From positions 54,653-118,652 of the forward strand of contig NZ_BCVP01000025.1 in NCBI RefSeq assembly GCF_001591805.1: DNA of 64,000 nucleotides, in the 5' to 3' direction. Position numbers and translations under genes: made by a program. Positions within the stretch are counted from its first letter, which is position 1; each line of letters starts with the position of its first letter. The stretch is from Neobacillus novalis NBRC 102450. Its GTDB lineage: Bacteria > Bacillota > Bacilli > Bacillales > Cytobacillaceae. The notes below the pieces were generated by a model, which was not told where the DNA came from, did no database searches, and saw only the letters and a list, made by a program, of their open reading frames with translations. This document shows, in pieces, positions 17,654 to 26,214 of this stretch.

Positions 17654-18085
17654 TTACACTTTATTCCTTACTTTTTTTAAAAGCTGCACCAATGCCTCTA
17701 CCTCATCAGAATGTAATGAATCAAACAAATGATTGATGAACTCATGATATTTCGGCATGAATTCGTTCATCAATTCATTACCATCATCAGTTAATGTCAC
17801 ATGTATCACTCTGCGGTCATTTGCACAGGCATTTCGACTTAATAAACCTCTTTGTTCTAGTTTATCTATAACATAGGTCATCGACCCACTTGATACTAAT
17901 ATACATTTGCCAATTTGTTGAATCGTTTGTTTCCCTTTTTGATAAAGCACCTCTAAAACGGAAAATTCGGTAATACCTAGCTTGTTTTTTGCTATTTCTT
18001 CCTTTATTCGATCATGAATTGCTTTAGATGTTTGCATTAATAAAAGATAGGGCTGATTATTGCATTTCCTTTCCATTAATATCAC
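17654..18085 (-). CDS. mhqR: MarR-family regulator, MhqR-like
   Basis: The 143-residue winged-helix protein has SVLEVLYQKGKQTIQQIG (helix 1–2 region), the recognition part LVSSGSMTYVIDKLEQRGLL near residue 63, and the wing NDRRVIHVTLTDDG near 90. Length and cluster match MhqR, the repressor of 2-methylhydroquinone-inducible dioxygenase, esterase and DoxX genes. Its own promoter region carries two MhqR-like boxes (18098–18128), suggesting autoregulation. The symbol is assigned from context as well as sequence. Confidence 0.82.
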   Translation of the reverse strand: MILMERKCNNQPYLLLMQTSKAIHDRIKEEIAKNKLGITEFSVLEVLYQKGKQTIQQIGKCILVSSGSMTYVIDKLEQRGLLSRNACANDRRVIHVTLTDDGNELMNEFMPKYHEFINHLFDSLHSDEVEALVQLLKKVRNKV

Positions 18086-18097
18086 CCCTTTTTTAAG

Positions 18098-18128
18098 TCT
18101 TGAATTCGATTATCTTGAATCTGAGATA
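18098..18128. promoter_or_regulatory. Two overlapping MhqR-like boxes before marR
   Basis: TATCTTGAATCTGAGATA at 18111–18128 is a good match to the MhqR palindrome. It abuts a partial box, TCTTGAATTCGATTA, at 18098–18112. The pair sits 13–43 bp before the marR start, a normal position for autorepression. Confidence 0.55.
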
Positions 18129-18206
18129 ATAATAATTCTAATTCATGTGTTTGTCAATAACCTATTTATTTTTAGTACATCGCTGGAGTGATTGTAAAGG
18201 AGATCA

Positions 18207-18314
18207 ATGATGTACTTTATGGCCTGCTTTCTAAATTTCAACAAATTTCTTCGTTGCGTTAGAACGAAAAGCTTATTACCTTGGGTTAGATTACATATTC
18301 AAATAAACGATTGA
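18207..18314 (+). CDS. Possible small ORF, 35 aa
   Basis: AAAGGAG precedes a double ATG and a 35-codon frame (MMYFMACFLNFNKFLRC and on) that stops inside the hairpin at 18300–18348. The peptide is hydrophobic at its start and has two Cys. The site-plus-hairpin arrangement looks like a small gene or RNA, but coding is unproven. Confidence 0.25.
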   Translation: MMYFMACFLNFNKFLRCVRTKSLLPWVRLHIQIND

Positions 18315-18348
18315 TTAGATTTTATAAAACTAATCAATCGTTTGTTTG
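18300..18348. terminator. Long AT-rich hairpin
   Basis: An inverted repeat of 19 bp per arm, with one mismatch and an 11-base loop, sits in the large marR–HAD gap. It could terminate the small ORF or be an operator; the arms contain ATTGATTAG. The remainder of the gap, 18350–18720, shows only another short AAACGTTTGATTG motif near 18517 and no gene that I can support. Confidence 0.4.
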
Positions 18349-18720
18349 AAATTGGATTAAGTGCTTATAAGTAACAATTTTCCCCTGAAAATCAATCCAA
18401 ATAATGTCGGAAGTATGCTCCTCCTTGACCCTAAAAACCGCATTCTATGTCTAAAAATAGGTTTCCAAAGCTTAGATTACAAGTTTCGACAGGTTTTTCC
18501 ATTTTTCTAGTTCAATTAAACGTTTGATTGAATTTTGTCTAATTCCTTCTGCTCCTATGATTTTCTCGGGAAATTGATCAAAATAATATCGAAATGAGCT
18601 CGACTTTTTTCACCCCCATTTCACTGCTTATCTATTTTTTACAACCCCTAAAACAAAGCCATCATATCCCTTGCTTCAACAATCCAACATTTAGAAAGGG
18701 ACTGCCACTTTTATTGGAGA

Positions 18721-18753
18721 AAAGAAAAAGCAGTCAATGGCTGCTTTTTCTTT
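18721..18753. terminator. Intrinsic terminator behind the dehydrogenase remnant
   Basis: A stem of 13 bp (AAAGAAAAAGCAG with CTGCTTTTTCTTT, seven-base loop) has T-rich arms and could stop transcription on either strand. It follows the degenerate dehydrogenase fragment on the minus strand. Confidence 0.6.
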
Positions 18754-18821
18754 CTTATTCACACAAAACTACAACGCTTCAACATCGACAAACGACTTCA
18801 TCAAATGTGACGAGAAGCTCC

Positions 18822-18916
18822 TTATTTTATTCTTAATACAAATTTCCCTTTTGCTCTACTTGATTCAGAGTACTCTATCGCCTTCTGCGCTTCCTCAATT
18901 TTGGGGAGGCTTACTG
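18822..18916 (-). pseudogene. C-terminal remnant of a zinc-type alcohol dehydrogenase/quinone reductase
   Basis: Thirty codons before the stop at 18822 read VSLPKIEEAQKAIEYSESS then AKGKFVLRIK. This is the characteristic last helix and strand of medium-chain dehydrogenases and NADPH:quinone reductases. Nothing upstream continues the frame; the HAD gene begins right next to it, so the rest was deleted. Confidence 0.7.
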
Positions 18917-18948
18917 TGTGCGTACCTCATCAATTCAACTGTTGGATA

Positions 18949-19611
18949 TTATTTAAGAAGAAACATCTCTTTACAAATATCAATGTTTATATCTTTGAAG
19001 TACTCAACAATCTTATCCGCCTTACTTAAATCCATGTTGTTAAATTCCGGATTGTTATATCCAATACATGTCATTCCTGCTGCTTTTGCGGCTAAGGTAC
19101 CATTTTGGGAATCTTCAATGACCAAACAATTGGCTGGCTTCACATCTAACTCTTTAGCTGCTTTTAAAAAGACATCTGGGAACGGCTTAGAATTTTCACA
19201 GTCTTGACCTGTGACCAACACTTGAAAGGTATTATTTAATTGAAAGATTTCAACTGTATAATAGATGTCTTCAAGTGGAGAGGAAGAGGCAATCGCTAAA
19301 GGAACGCCCTGTTTATGCAAATGCATAATGAGATCCAACACTCCAGGAATGGGACGCAAACCATCTCTTTTTATAATGTCTTTCCGTATCGCTTCCATCC
19401 GTTTAATACACTCTTCCACTGATAAAGAAATCGCAAGCTCCTCTTTCATTTTCGTCCACGTATATTCTGCGGTGGTTCCCATGAATTGATGGTGGTAACT
19501 GCTATCCACAGAAATGCCTAACTCATTTAATAGAGTATCCTTTGCTTGAAAAAAGCTATCTTCAGAGTCAATAATTACCCCATCCATATCAAAAATAACA
19601 GCTTCTAGCAT
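18949..19611 (-). CDS. HAD-superfamily phosphatase, beta-phosphoglucomutase-like
   Basis: The 220-residue protein has HAD motif I as AVIFDMDGVIIDSE at the N-terminus, motif II in LAIASSSP near residue 110, motif III around SKPFPDVF near 143 and motif IV VIEDSQNG near 165. The helical cap places it with beta-phosphoglucomutase and sugar-phosphate phosphatases. I chose the ATG at 19611 (GGGGAGA upstream); the frame extends five codons more. It ends the sorbitol operon behind the small transaldolase, so it may clear a sugar-phosphate side product, but the substrate is unknown. Confidence 0.82.
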   Translation of the reverse strand: MLEAVIFDMDGVIIDSEDSFFQAKDTLLNELGISVDSSYHHQFMGTTAEYTWTKMKEELAISLSVEECIKRMEAIRKDIIKRDGLRPIPGVLDLIMHLHKQGVPLAIASSSPLEDIYYTVEIFQLNNTFQVLVTGQDCENSKPFPDVFLKAAKELDVKPANCLVIEDSQNGTLAAKAAGMTCIGYNNPEFNNMDLSKADKIVEYFKDINIDICKEMFLLK

Positions 19612-19723
19612 ATAATCTCCCCTCATTTATGTATTTCACCCATTCCCCCCACATGCTCTTGAAAGTAAACTATGATGAATCTAGCATTTTGAGGATTCTG
19701 ACCATTCTAACAAGATCTATCTT

Positions 19724-20404
19724 TTACGAGTTAAATAGAGTCGTTTTATTAATGCCATACGCATTCTGCCATTGCTCTTTAAATGCAGACACATCTGCTG
19801 GAGTGGCAGGAAAAGAAAGAAATTTCTCAATTAAATCAGGACTAACTGTTACAGTATGTGCACCAGCCAGGCATACATCGTGAACTTGTTGAACATTTTT
19901 AAAGCTGGCTGCTAAGATTTCTGTTGGTAACTGATAGGCAGCAAATAATTCAGCAATTTCCGCTACTACGTTTACGCCATTTCCAGTCAAATTATCAATG
20001 CGGTTTACATACGGCGCCACATAGTTGGCACCAGCCATTGCTGCAATAAGTGCTTGAAAGGCAGTATAAATGGTCGTCGCGAGTGTAGGAATTTGTTCAG
20101 CTGAAAGGAGTTTAATCGCTTTTATACCTTCGACGGTTGCAGGAATTTTGATCACTACATTCCCAGGAATCTTACTGGTAATATAGTTTGCTTCCTCCAT
20201 CATTTCTTCTGCTGTATCCCCAATCACTTGGACGAATAATTCCTTTTCTTCTCCGATGACTTCTCTAATTTCCTTCAGTTGCTCTAAAAAAGGGCGATTT
20301 TCTTTGACAATGATAGACGGATTCGTGGTAACACCCGCAATCGGAAAATACTCATTTAGTTTGGCAATCTTTTCTACATCTGCCGAATCAATATAAAGTC
20401 TCAT
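19724..20404 (-). CDS. Small transaldolase / fructose-6-phosphate aldolase-like protein
   Basis: The 226-residue protein begins MRLYIDSADVEKIAKL and has the family motifs GVTTNPSIIVKE near residue 24 and VVIKIPATVEG with the Schiff-base lysine near 85. It differs clearly from the operonic tal at 270–938. It lies 73 bp behind the sorbitol PTS IIA gene, after the IIC–IIB–IIA genes. Similar genes next to sugar PTS operons in other Firmicutes may act as aldolases on fructose-6-phosphate, the product of sorbitol-6-phosphate oxidation. Transaldolase activity remains possible. Confidence 0.85.
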   Translation of the reverse strand: MRLYIDSADVEKIAKLNEYFPIAGVTTNPSIIVKENRPFLEQLKEIREVIGEEKELFVQVIGDTAEEMMEEANYITSKIPGNVVIKIPATVEGIKAIKLLSAEQIPTLATTIYTAFQALIAAMAGANYVAPYVNRIDNLTGNGVNVVAEIAELFAAYQLPTEILAASFKNVQQVHDVCLAGAHTVTVSPDLIEKFLSFPATPADVSAFKEQWQNAYGINKTTLFNS

Positions 20405-20477
20405 TATTCATTCCACCTCGTAAAAGAGAGGCTTATCTTTTACAAGTAAGCCTCTTCCTATTTAAATAGAATAATAA

Positions 20478-20864
20478 CTATTCATGAACAATCTTAAGTT
20501 CTGTGCCCATTTCAATGGCAGGAATTTCTTTATTTTCTAAATACAACGTCCCAGGTAATTCTGGTGTAGTGGAGCCATCGAAACGCAATGTAATATGCCC
20601 AAGAGTCGTTAAGTTTCGTTGAACAAGATTCCCTGCGGAAGTAATTTCAAATGGTACATTATTAATGAATAGTTTGTCTCCTGCTTGGATTTCTCCCTCT
20701 GCCTCTACCACATCGATTTGATAGCAAAAATCTTTAAGGTCCTGAGGAGCCCCGGTACCAAACAAAATAAACATATTTTCTTCCAAGAATGAATTTGCGA
20801 ATGGACCAATACTTTTTACTTTATTTTCATAAATTGTTTTCATATCCTGCGGCACGACAGCCAA
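20478..20864 (-). CDS. srlB: PTS glucitol/sorbitol-specific enzyme IIA
   Basis: The 128-residue protein has the GutA/SrlB pattern: TIYENKVKSIGPFANSFLEE, a central MFILFGTGAPQDLKDFCY and GDKLFINNVPFEITSAGN. It passes phosphate from HPr to the membrane component. The frame opens with a TTG about 12 nt after AGGAGG; an internal ATG seven codons later is the alternative. It is third of the PTS genes, after srlA and srlE. Confidence 0.88.
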   Translation of the reverse strand: MAVVPQDMKTIYENKVKSIGPFANSFLEENMFILFGTGAPQDLKDFCYQIDVVEAEGEIQAGDKLFINNVPFEITSAGNLVQRNLTTLGHITLRFDGSTTPELPGTLYLENKEIPAIEMGTELKIVHE

Positions 20865-20976
20865 TTGTCGTACCTACCTCCTATGCAATAGATTAATCGT
20901 TGCTAATTTTCTTCATTCCTAAATATCTCTAGTATTGAAAATGATCAAATTAGAAAGAGCAATCCGTCATATCTAA

Positions 20977-21990
20977 TTATTCATATAAACCGAAACTTGC
21001 AAGCCATGCAACAAATACCCTTGGAACCCCTATTAAAAATCTCGAATAGAGAACAGATGGCACCCCAACTTCTACTGTTTCTGCTTCTGCTTCTGCAAGT
21101 CCTAATCCTACAGGAATAAAGTCACAGGCATTTTGTGTATTAATCGCAAATAAAGCTGGTAGTGCTAAGTGTGGCGGAATATTGCCCTTACCGATTTCAA
21201 CCCCAATCAATGTACCAATAACTTGTCCAATTACTGCGCCTGGGCCGAGTAATGGAGACAAGAACGGTAACGAACAGATAAACCCGATTAAGAGAAGCCC
21301 CCAAATATTACCTGCGAGTGGCGACATGACCTTCGCAAACACATTACCAATCCCGGACCCTTGGATAATTCCGATTAATAGGGATACAAACGCCATGAAC
21401 GGAATGATCGTGTTAATCATCGTTTGAACGGCATCACGCCCTGCTTGATAGAAAGTATTAATAACTTTACCTGCACCAAGTCCAAATTTTGTTACGATGC
21501 TTTTATTCTTTTTATCCGCTAAAGTTTGAGAAATCTTTTTATCCGCACTATATTTGAATTCCCTTTCAGGATCTTCAATCTTTTCGGCAGCCGCTGCTAC
21601 AAATGCCTTTGAACCATCAGCGGACTGGATTTGATCGAGGTCAACTGCCGAAACATAAATATCTTCGGTGATGAATTTAGCTAATGGACCTGTTTTTCCT
21701 GTCGGCATAATATTAACAGTTGGAATACGCTTTTGCGGATAAATCCCACAGCGCAATGTACCGCCACAATCAATAATCGCCACCATAGTGTTCTCATCAG
21801 GAACCGATGTTTGAAAACCATTTACAGCTTCTCCGCCAGTCAATTCAGCTATTTTATCGACAATGGCAGGTTTAGCACCGCCGCCAGTAATATAAACAAT
21901 TTTATTTTTCTCAGCAGTCGGAGTAATCGTTAATGGACCTCCGAAACCACCGCTGCCTTTCTCAATTTTAATGGAACGATATTCAGTCAT
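20977..21990 (-). CDS. srlE: PTS glucitol/sorbitol-specific enzyme IIB (SrlE)
   Basis: The 337-residue protein begins with a cytoplasmic IIB domain ([32 protein letters not shown] near residue 75, where the phosphorylated cysteine is expected) and ends in membrane helices ([22 protein letters not shown] near 195 and following). GAGGGGGG precedes the ATG. It pairs with SrlA at 22011–22562 to form the split sorbitol transporter typical of this PTS family. Confidence 0.9.
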   Translation of the reverse strand: MTEYRSIKIEKGSGGFGGPLTITPTAEKNKIVYITGGGAKPAIVDKIAELTGGEAVNGFQTSVPDENTMVAIIDCGGTLRCGIYPQKRIPTVNIMPTGKTGPLAKFITEDIYVSAVDLDQIQSADGSKAFVAAAAEKIEDPEREFKYSADKKISQTLADKKNKSIVTKFGLGAGKVINTFYQAGRDAVQTMINTIIPFMAFVSLLIGIIQGSGIGNVFAKVMSPLAGNIWGLLLIGFICSLPFLSPLLGPGAVIGQVIGTLIGVEIGKGNIPPHLALPALFAINTQNACDFIPVGLGLAEAEAETVEVGVPSVLYSRFLIGVPRVFVAWLASFGLYE

Positions 21991-22010
21991 CTTATAACCC
22001 CCCTCAAATC

Positions 22011-22562
22011 CTAGTGATTTAATTTAACTTCTGATTTTAATTTTATTCCTTGTTGTTTTTCAACCATTTTTGTTGTAAAGTCCGTAATCCAGCCGGCAAA
22101 GAAGTTCATGACTAAACCAACTAAGAGGTAACGAACAGCTAATTCTGCTGTACTAAAACCGAGTTGTTCAATCCCTGCTGCAATACCGAGAAAGATAAAC
22201 AACTCTCCTGGGTTAATATGAGGGAATAATCCATTGCTTGTATGACAGAAATAAGCACCAGAAGCATAATAACTTGGTTTGTATTTTTCTGGTAAAAAAC
22301 GTCCTAATGACAAAGACATTGGATTCCCTAGCATAAACGATCCGATAAATGGAAGAACCATATATCTTAATAGTGGATTTTTTGATGATGCTGCCGCCAG
22401 CTTGTTTATCCGTTTTTCCCCAATCAATTGGATCAAGGTATTCATCGCAACTAATAATAACAAGACGACGGGAACAATCCCTTTCATCCATGAAATAAAT
22501 GTATCCGCACCAGTTTGAAATAATTTCATAAATCCTTCGGCAAATGTAATCATAATATCCAT
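22011..22562 (-). CDS. srlA: PTS glucitol/sorbitol-specific enzyme IIC (SrlA)
   Basis: The 183-residue membrane protein has hydrophobic segments around residues 25–45, 65–80, 120–135 and 145–162, and the conserved family segment [20 protein letters not shown]. It forms the sugar-translocating part of the sorbitol permease. Length agrees with E. coli SrlA. The ribosome-binding site is AGAGGTG. It follows gutM by 18 bp and precedes srlE by 20 bp. Confidence 0.9.
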   Translation of the reverse strand: MDIMITFAEGFMKLFQTGADTFISWMKGIVPVVLLLLVAMNTLIQLIGEKRINKLAAASSKNPLLRYMVLPFIGSFMLGNPMSLSLGRFLPEKYKPSYYASGAYFCHTSNGLFPHINPGELFIFLGIAAGIEQLGFSTAELAVRYLLVGLVMNFFAGWITDFTTKMVEKQQGIKLKSEVKLNH

Positions 22563-22580
22563 GCTAATTTCACCTCTTAT

Positions 22581-23030
22581 TTATTTTTTAAAAGAAACAA
22601 CGCGTTCCGCCTGCAGCATCATCCGCTTAAAGGGACTATTCTTTTCAGGAATTTCTCCCCCGCTCATGATGACTTTGTAATTATGAACCGCATCAAGAAT
22701 GGCTGATTTCAACAATTTGTTGCAATGACCTAAATCTTCTTCTCGTATTGTTTTAATGTTTTTATCTTCAAAACCCGGTAAGTCCCTGACTTTGGCCATA
22801 ACCGTAACGCCTTGCATTTTCTTCGCCTTAAGAATTTTCCCGCTATTCGTTACAGCAAACAGGACAATCGTACCAGCACGTACCTTTCCAGGTTTTTTAC
22901 CGATGGCTACTTTCCCCATTCTGCGCAGTTCTGCATACGACTTCGAAAAATGCTTAATTTGCAGAAAACCTAATCCCATTTGAACTAAAAAGGCACCCGC
23001 GATAAATATCATAATAATGATCATTTGCAT
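22581..23030 (-). CDS. gutM: Glucitol operon activator, GutM-like
   Basis: The 149-residue protein has an N-terminal hydrophobic segment (MIIIMIFIAGAFLVQMGLGF), then QIKHFSKSYAELRRMGKVAIGKK and a basic domain ending in RMMLQAERVVSF. This is the GutM/SrlM pattern: a membrane-tethered activator encoded within glucitol operons. It lies between the PRD-type regulator and the PTS genes. Confidence 0.82.
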   Translation of the reverse strand: MQMIIIMIFIAGAFLVQMGLGFLQIKHFSKSYAELRRMGKVAIGKKPGKVRAGTIVLFAVTNSGKILKAKKMQGVTVMAKVRDLPGFEDKNIKTIREEDLGHCNKLLKSAILDAVHNYKVIMSGGEIPEKNSPFKRMMLQAERVVSFKK

Positions 23031-23060
23031 GAGATTTCACTTCCTAACTTGTTGATTACC

Positions 23061-24983
23061 TTATGACCTCGTTGCTTGCTCAAGGTATTTAGATAGCTCT
23101 TCATAATTGGCTGCGTTTGCTAAATCAAATAACAGCTTTTTGTTTGCAGAAATCTTAATGATCTCATCGTATATTTTTACGAGAAGGCTCGCATCATACT
23201 CTGTTTGTTCCGGTATACCCAGCAGAAAGACTAATTTAATATCTCTTCCTTCAACTTGTACCACGTTAGGATATACCCCAAGTGCCAATTCGATTTTATT
23301 CGATTGATTGTTAATGGTATGTGGCAGGGCAATATATTGATCAAACACCATTGATCCTTTTGCTTCCCTATCCAAAAGCCGTTCCTTAAAACCCGCGTCA
23401 AGGTAGCCTTTATTCACTAAATCATCAATCATCCTATTCACGTTTTCTTGATAGCCTTTGCTGCTATCTAAAATGAAGTATTTATCTTCATTAATTAATA
23501 GCTTAACGATGGAATTATGATTTCCAACGTCTGTAAGTTTGAACTTTTGCAAATAGGTCACTTTTTCAATTTGTTGGGAAACGCTTTTTTCATCAAAAAT
23601 TTCATTTATCATGATTAACGGTTTATCAAATTCAATGGCTAATTTTACTGTTGAAAAAACAATGTCATACTGCTCGAAAAGATCTTTTGTTACCTCTGTT
23701 TCTGAAAAAAGGTCAATTTCTGTACCTTTATTCAAAATGCGCTGTAATTGAATCGCGACTAATTTGGCTGTACCTCTACCGGTTCCGCAAATGACAGCGA
23801 CCCGCTGCAAACGTGCAACTTTTCCTTCATTTTGAGCGATAAACACACCAAAATAAAAGGCGATATACCCCATTTCATCTTCAGAAACCTGTAGATCATA
23901 CTCATTTTCAATGACTTGCCCAGCTATTTCGGCCATTTTATAAGCGACAGGATATTTTTCCTTTACATCAGCGAGCAACGGATTTTTTATCCGCATATTA
24001 AACATCAGTCGATTTAGCATGAAGGTTATATGATATTGTAAATCTTTAAAAAACACTTCATTATCGCGGACAATGTCCTTTTCAAAGCCAACCTGCTCGA
24101 AAATCTGATCCAACAGCCGTTTAATTTCATCTGTAATCGTAATATCAACCATCGTGTGATTGTTAGTCGGCGTCCTTCTGCCCGCAATAGGAATCGAAAT
24201 AAATAAGCGTTCTGGTTCAGGAATCGTTATGGGCAACTGACTTTCGATGGCCGATACGATTTCTTCTGCAATTCGATATTCTTTTGAATGTAAAAGCTTA
24301 TTGTACTTCTCATTAAGCTTTTCAAGAGGATGATTTCTTACTAAGCGATCTAACATAACAATGATTGACTGCATTAATCTATTAAATGTGGTTGATTCTA
24401 AATCGTGTTGGCGCGCAATTCTTATGACTTCTGCTTTAATATCCTCATCCAATGGGTAGCCGCTATAAAGATAGTCATAAATGTTATCAAGTATAAATAA
24501 GCGTAGATCGAGTTCATTACCACTTAAAAACATCCCGCTATTCGGTTTTCCACGAATGGATAAATTATAGCTTTCCAAGGCAACAGACGCCTTTTTCAGC
24601 TCATTCACTAGCGTTGTTCTACCAATATTCATAGCAAATGCTAATTCATCTAAGGTATTCGTTTCATCGCTATTCATTAATCGTTCGATGATAAAGGCAA
24701 TACGTCTTTGTGGTGAATCAAGCAAATTTTTCTCTGAATTAATTTTTCTAATCAAGTCTTCAAATAATTGCTCATCCTCAATATATAAGCGGTACCCTTT
24801 ACCTTTTTCGTTCAATAGTGACGCAATTCCATCCAAATCACTATTGAGTTGCTTAATATAATTGCGAATGGTTCTTGTACTAACCCCCATTGTTCCGGCC
24901 AAATAATCCAATGAGCAGTACGTTTTCTTTTCGGTCAATTCAATTATCTGAACAACGCGATTATCCATTATTAAATCAGACAT
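23061..24983 (-). CDS. gutR: BglG/MtlR-type PRD transcriptional regulator with EIIB-like and EIIA domains
   Basis: The 640-residue protein has helix-turn-helix domains at the N-terminus (VVQIIELTEKKTYCSLDYLA, TLDELAFAMNIGRTTLVNEL near residue 115), two PRDs (about 190–290 and 300–410), an EIIB-Gat-like domain (AVICGTGRGTAKLVAIQL near 415) and a C-terminal EIIA domain with the phosphorylatable His in YIALPHTINN near 572. Such proteins activate sugar-PTS operons when phosphorylation signals substrate presence. Here the target is clearly the sorbitol operon that it precedes. The symbol follows context; the protein is unrelated to the STAND-type GutR of B. subtilis. Confidence 0.85.
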   Translation of the reverse strand: MSDLIMDNRVVQIIELTEKKTYCSLDYLAGTMGVSTRTIRNYIKQLNSDLDGIASLLNEKGKGYRLYIEDEQLFEDLIRKINSEKNLLDSPQRRIAFIIERLMNSDETNTLDELAFAMNIGRTTLVNELKKASVALESYNLSIRGKPNSGMFLSGNELDLRLFILDNIYDYLYSGYPLDEDIKAEVIRIARQHDLESTTFNRLMQSIIVMLDRLVRNHPLEKLNEKYNKLLHSKEYRIAEEIVSAIESQLPITIPEPERLFISIPIAGRRTPTNNHTMVDITITDEIKRLLDQIFEQVGFEKDIVRDNEVFFKDLQYHITFMLNRLMFNMRIKNPLLADVKEKYPVAYKMAEIAGQVIENEYDLQVSEDEMGYIAFYFGVFIAQNEGKVARLQRVAVICGTGRGTAKLVAIQLQRILNKGTEIDLFSETEVTKDLFEQYDIVFSTVKLAIEFDKPLIMINEIFDEKSVSQQIEKVTYLQKFKLTDVGNHNSIVKLLINEDKYFILDSSKGYQENVNRMIDDLVNKGYLDAGFKERLLDREAKGSMVFDQYIALPHTINNQSNKIELALGVYPNVVQVEGRDIKLVFLLGIPEQTEYDASLLVKIYDEIIKISANKKLLFDLANAANYEELSKYLEQATRS

Positions 24984-25095
24984 GCTTCACTTCACCACCT
25001 TTTCTAATGAATGCTTTATCTAGAATTGTAAATGATCTTTTCAATAAAGCATTCAAATTAAAGGCAATCATTTAGTTCTAAATAGCTCCAGATTG

Positions 25096-25896
25096 TTAAC
25101 CTCGGGACTTTCCTCCTGAGATGTTAATTGTTGTTCCCGTAATATAACTAGAACGTTCTGAAGCAAGGTAAGAAACCAAATTGCCTATTTCCTCCAGTTT
25201 TCCCTCTCGTGCCAATGGAATTGACTTGCTGTAATCTGTTGTCAGTCCATCTACTGTAACGCCACGAGTGTAGGCAAGCGCTTCATTATAAGCAGAAGTT
25301 CTCAATCCTGTTGCTTCCATAATACCTGGTGCAATCGCAACAACCCGGATATTATATTTCCCTAATTCCTTTGCCCATGCACGGGTAAAGGCGATAACTG
25401 CTCCTTTTGTAGCTGAGTAACAGCTTTGCCCTGCAGAGCCTTCTTGACCAGCTTCGGAAGCAACGTTTATTATAACACCGTTATTATTTTTCAACATTTC
25501 TTTTGCCGCTGCTTGTGCACAAAGGAAAGGTCCTTTTTGGTTGACAGCTACCATAAAGTCAAAGTCTTTCTCACTTAATTCGTATTCAGGCTTTTCCCCT
25601 TTGACATCCACTAATAATCTCGGAAGATTCACACCAGCATTATTCACTAGGATATCCACACTTCCAAATAATTCAATCGTTTTCGCAACCATTTGATTCA
25701 CGCTTTCATTATTGGTTACATCACATTTCACAAAGTAAGAGCCGTTCGCTTGTGGTCCTTCCTCTCCTTTTATATCAGAAACAACTACTTTTGCCCCTAC
25801 CTTCAATAATTCTTCCGTAATGCTTAACCCGATGCCAGATGCACCACCCGTTACAATCGCTACTTTCCCTTCTAATTCAAGCCAAGAATTATCCAT
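25096..25896 (-). CDS. srlD: Sorbitol-6-phosphate 2-dehydrogenase, SDR family
   Basis: The roughly 266-residue short-chain dehydrogenase has the NAD motif TGGASGIGLSITEELL near residue 16, NNAGVNLPRL near 88, the catalytic Ser and YxxxK in SCYSATKGAVIAF near 157, and SGGKSRG at the C-terminus, as in SrlD-type enzymes. It oxidises sorbitol-6-phosphate to fructose-6-phosphate. The third codon (25896) has GGGAGG 8 nt upstream and is preferred. It is the first gene of the sorbitol operon; a 112-bp gap separates it from the regulator. Confidence 0.88.
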   Translation of the reverse strand: MDNSWLELEGKVAIVTGGASGIGLSITEELLKVGAKVVVSDIKGEEGPQANGSYFVKCDVTNNESVNQMVAKTIELFGSVDILVNNAGVNLPRLLVDVKGEKPEYELSEKDFDFMVAVNQKGPFLCAQAAAKEMLKNNNGVIINVASEAGQEGSAGQSCYSATKGAVIAFTRAWAKELGKYNIRVVAIAPGIMEATGLRTSAYNEALAYTRGVTVDGLTTDYSKSIPLAREGKLEEIGNLVSYLASERSSYITGTTINISGGKSRG

Positions 25897-26064
25897 CACC
25901 ATTGCCTCCCATTCAAAGTCTATTAAAATTGATTTAATCCTTAGTTTTATTATAGGGAGTGAGGAGTACTAGATTAATACACAGTTTTTCACTTGAAATT
26001 GAAAAGGGTTGCATTTTAGAACGAAGCAAGGGGTTGCACATAATGATTGAAATTTTCCGTTGTT

Positions 26065-26131
26065 AATCAAACGTTTGATCAATAAAAAAGAACCGAGATG
26101 GGCGTACTAGCAGTACGCTTCTCGATTCTAT
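26065..26131 (-). repeat. Dispersed palindrome-plus-terminator module, copy 1
   Basis: The palindrome TCAAACGTTTGA is followed by ATCAATAAAAAAGAA and a long hairpin (26090–26129) whose stem includes GCGTACT and AGTACGC. On the minus strand the hairpin ends in six T, so it is the intrinsic terminator of the giant kinase gene at 26215. The whole module recurs at 39273–39339. The rest of the 25.9–26.2 kb gap shows nothing further. Confidence 0.8.
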
Positions 26132-26214
26132 GGATTTATCCGATTTTGCCTCTCGTTTTCCCTTCAGGTATCAACTTTCTAAATGAGGGAAGGACCTTGT
26201 TACATTCAAATAAT

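Noticed and set aside
18594..19207. Plus-strand open frames of 80 and 156 codons
   Set aside because: They lie opposite the dehydrogenase remnant and HAD gene, lack ribosome-binding sites and have shadow-like composition.
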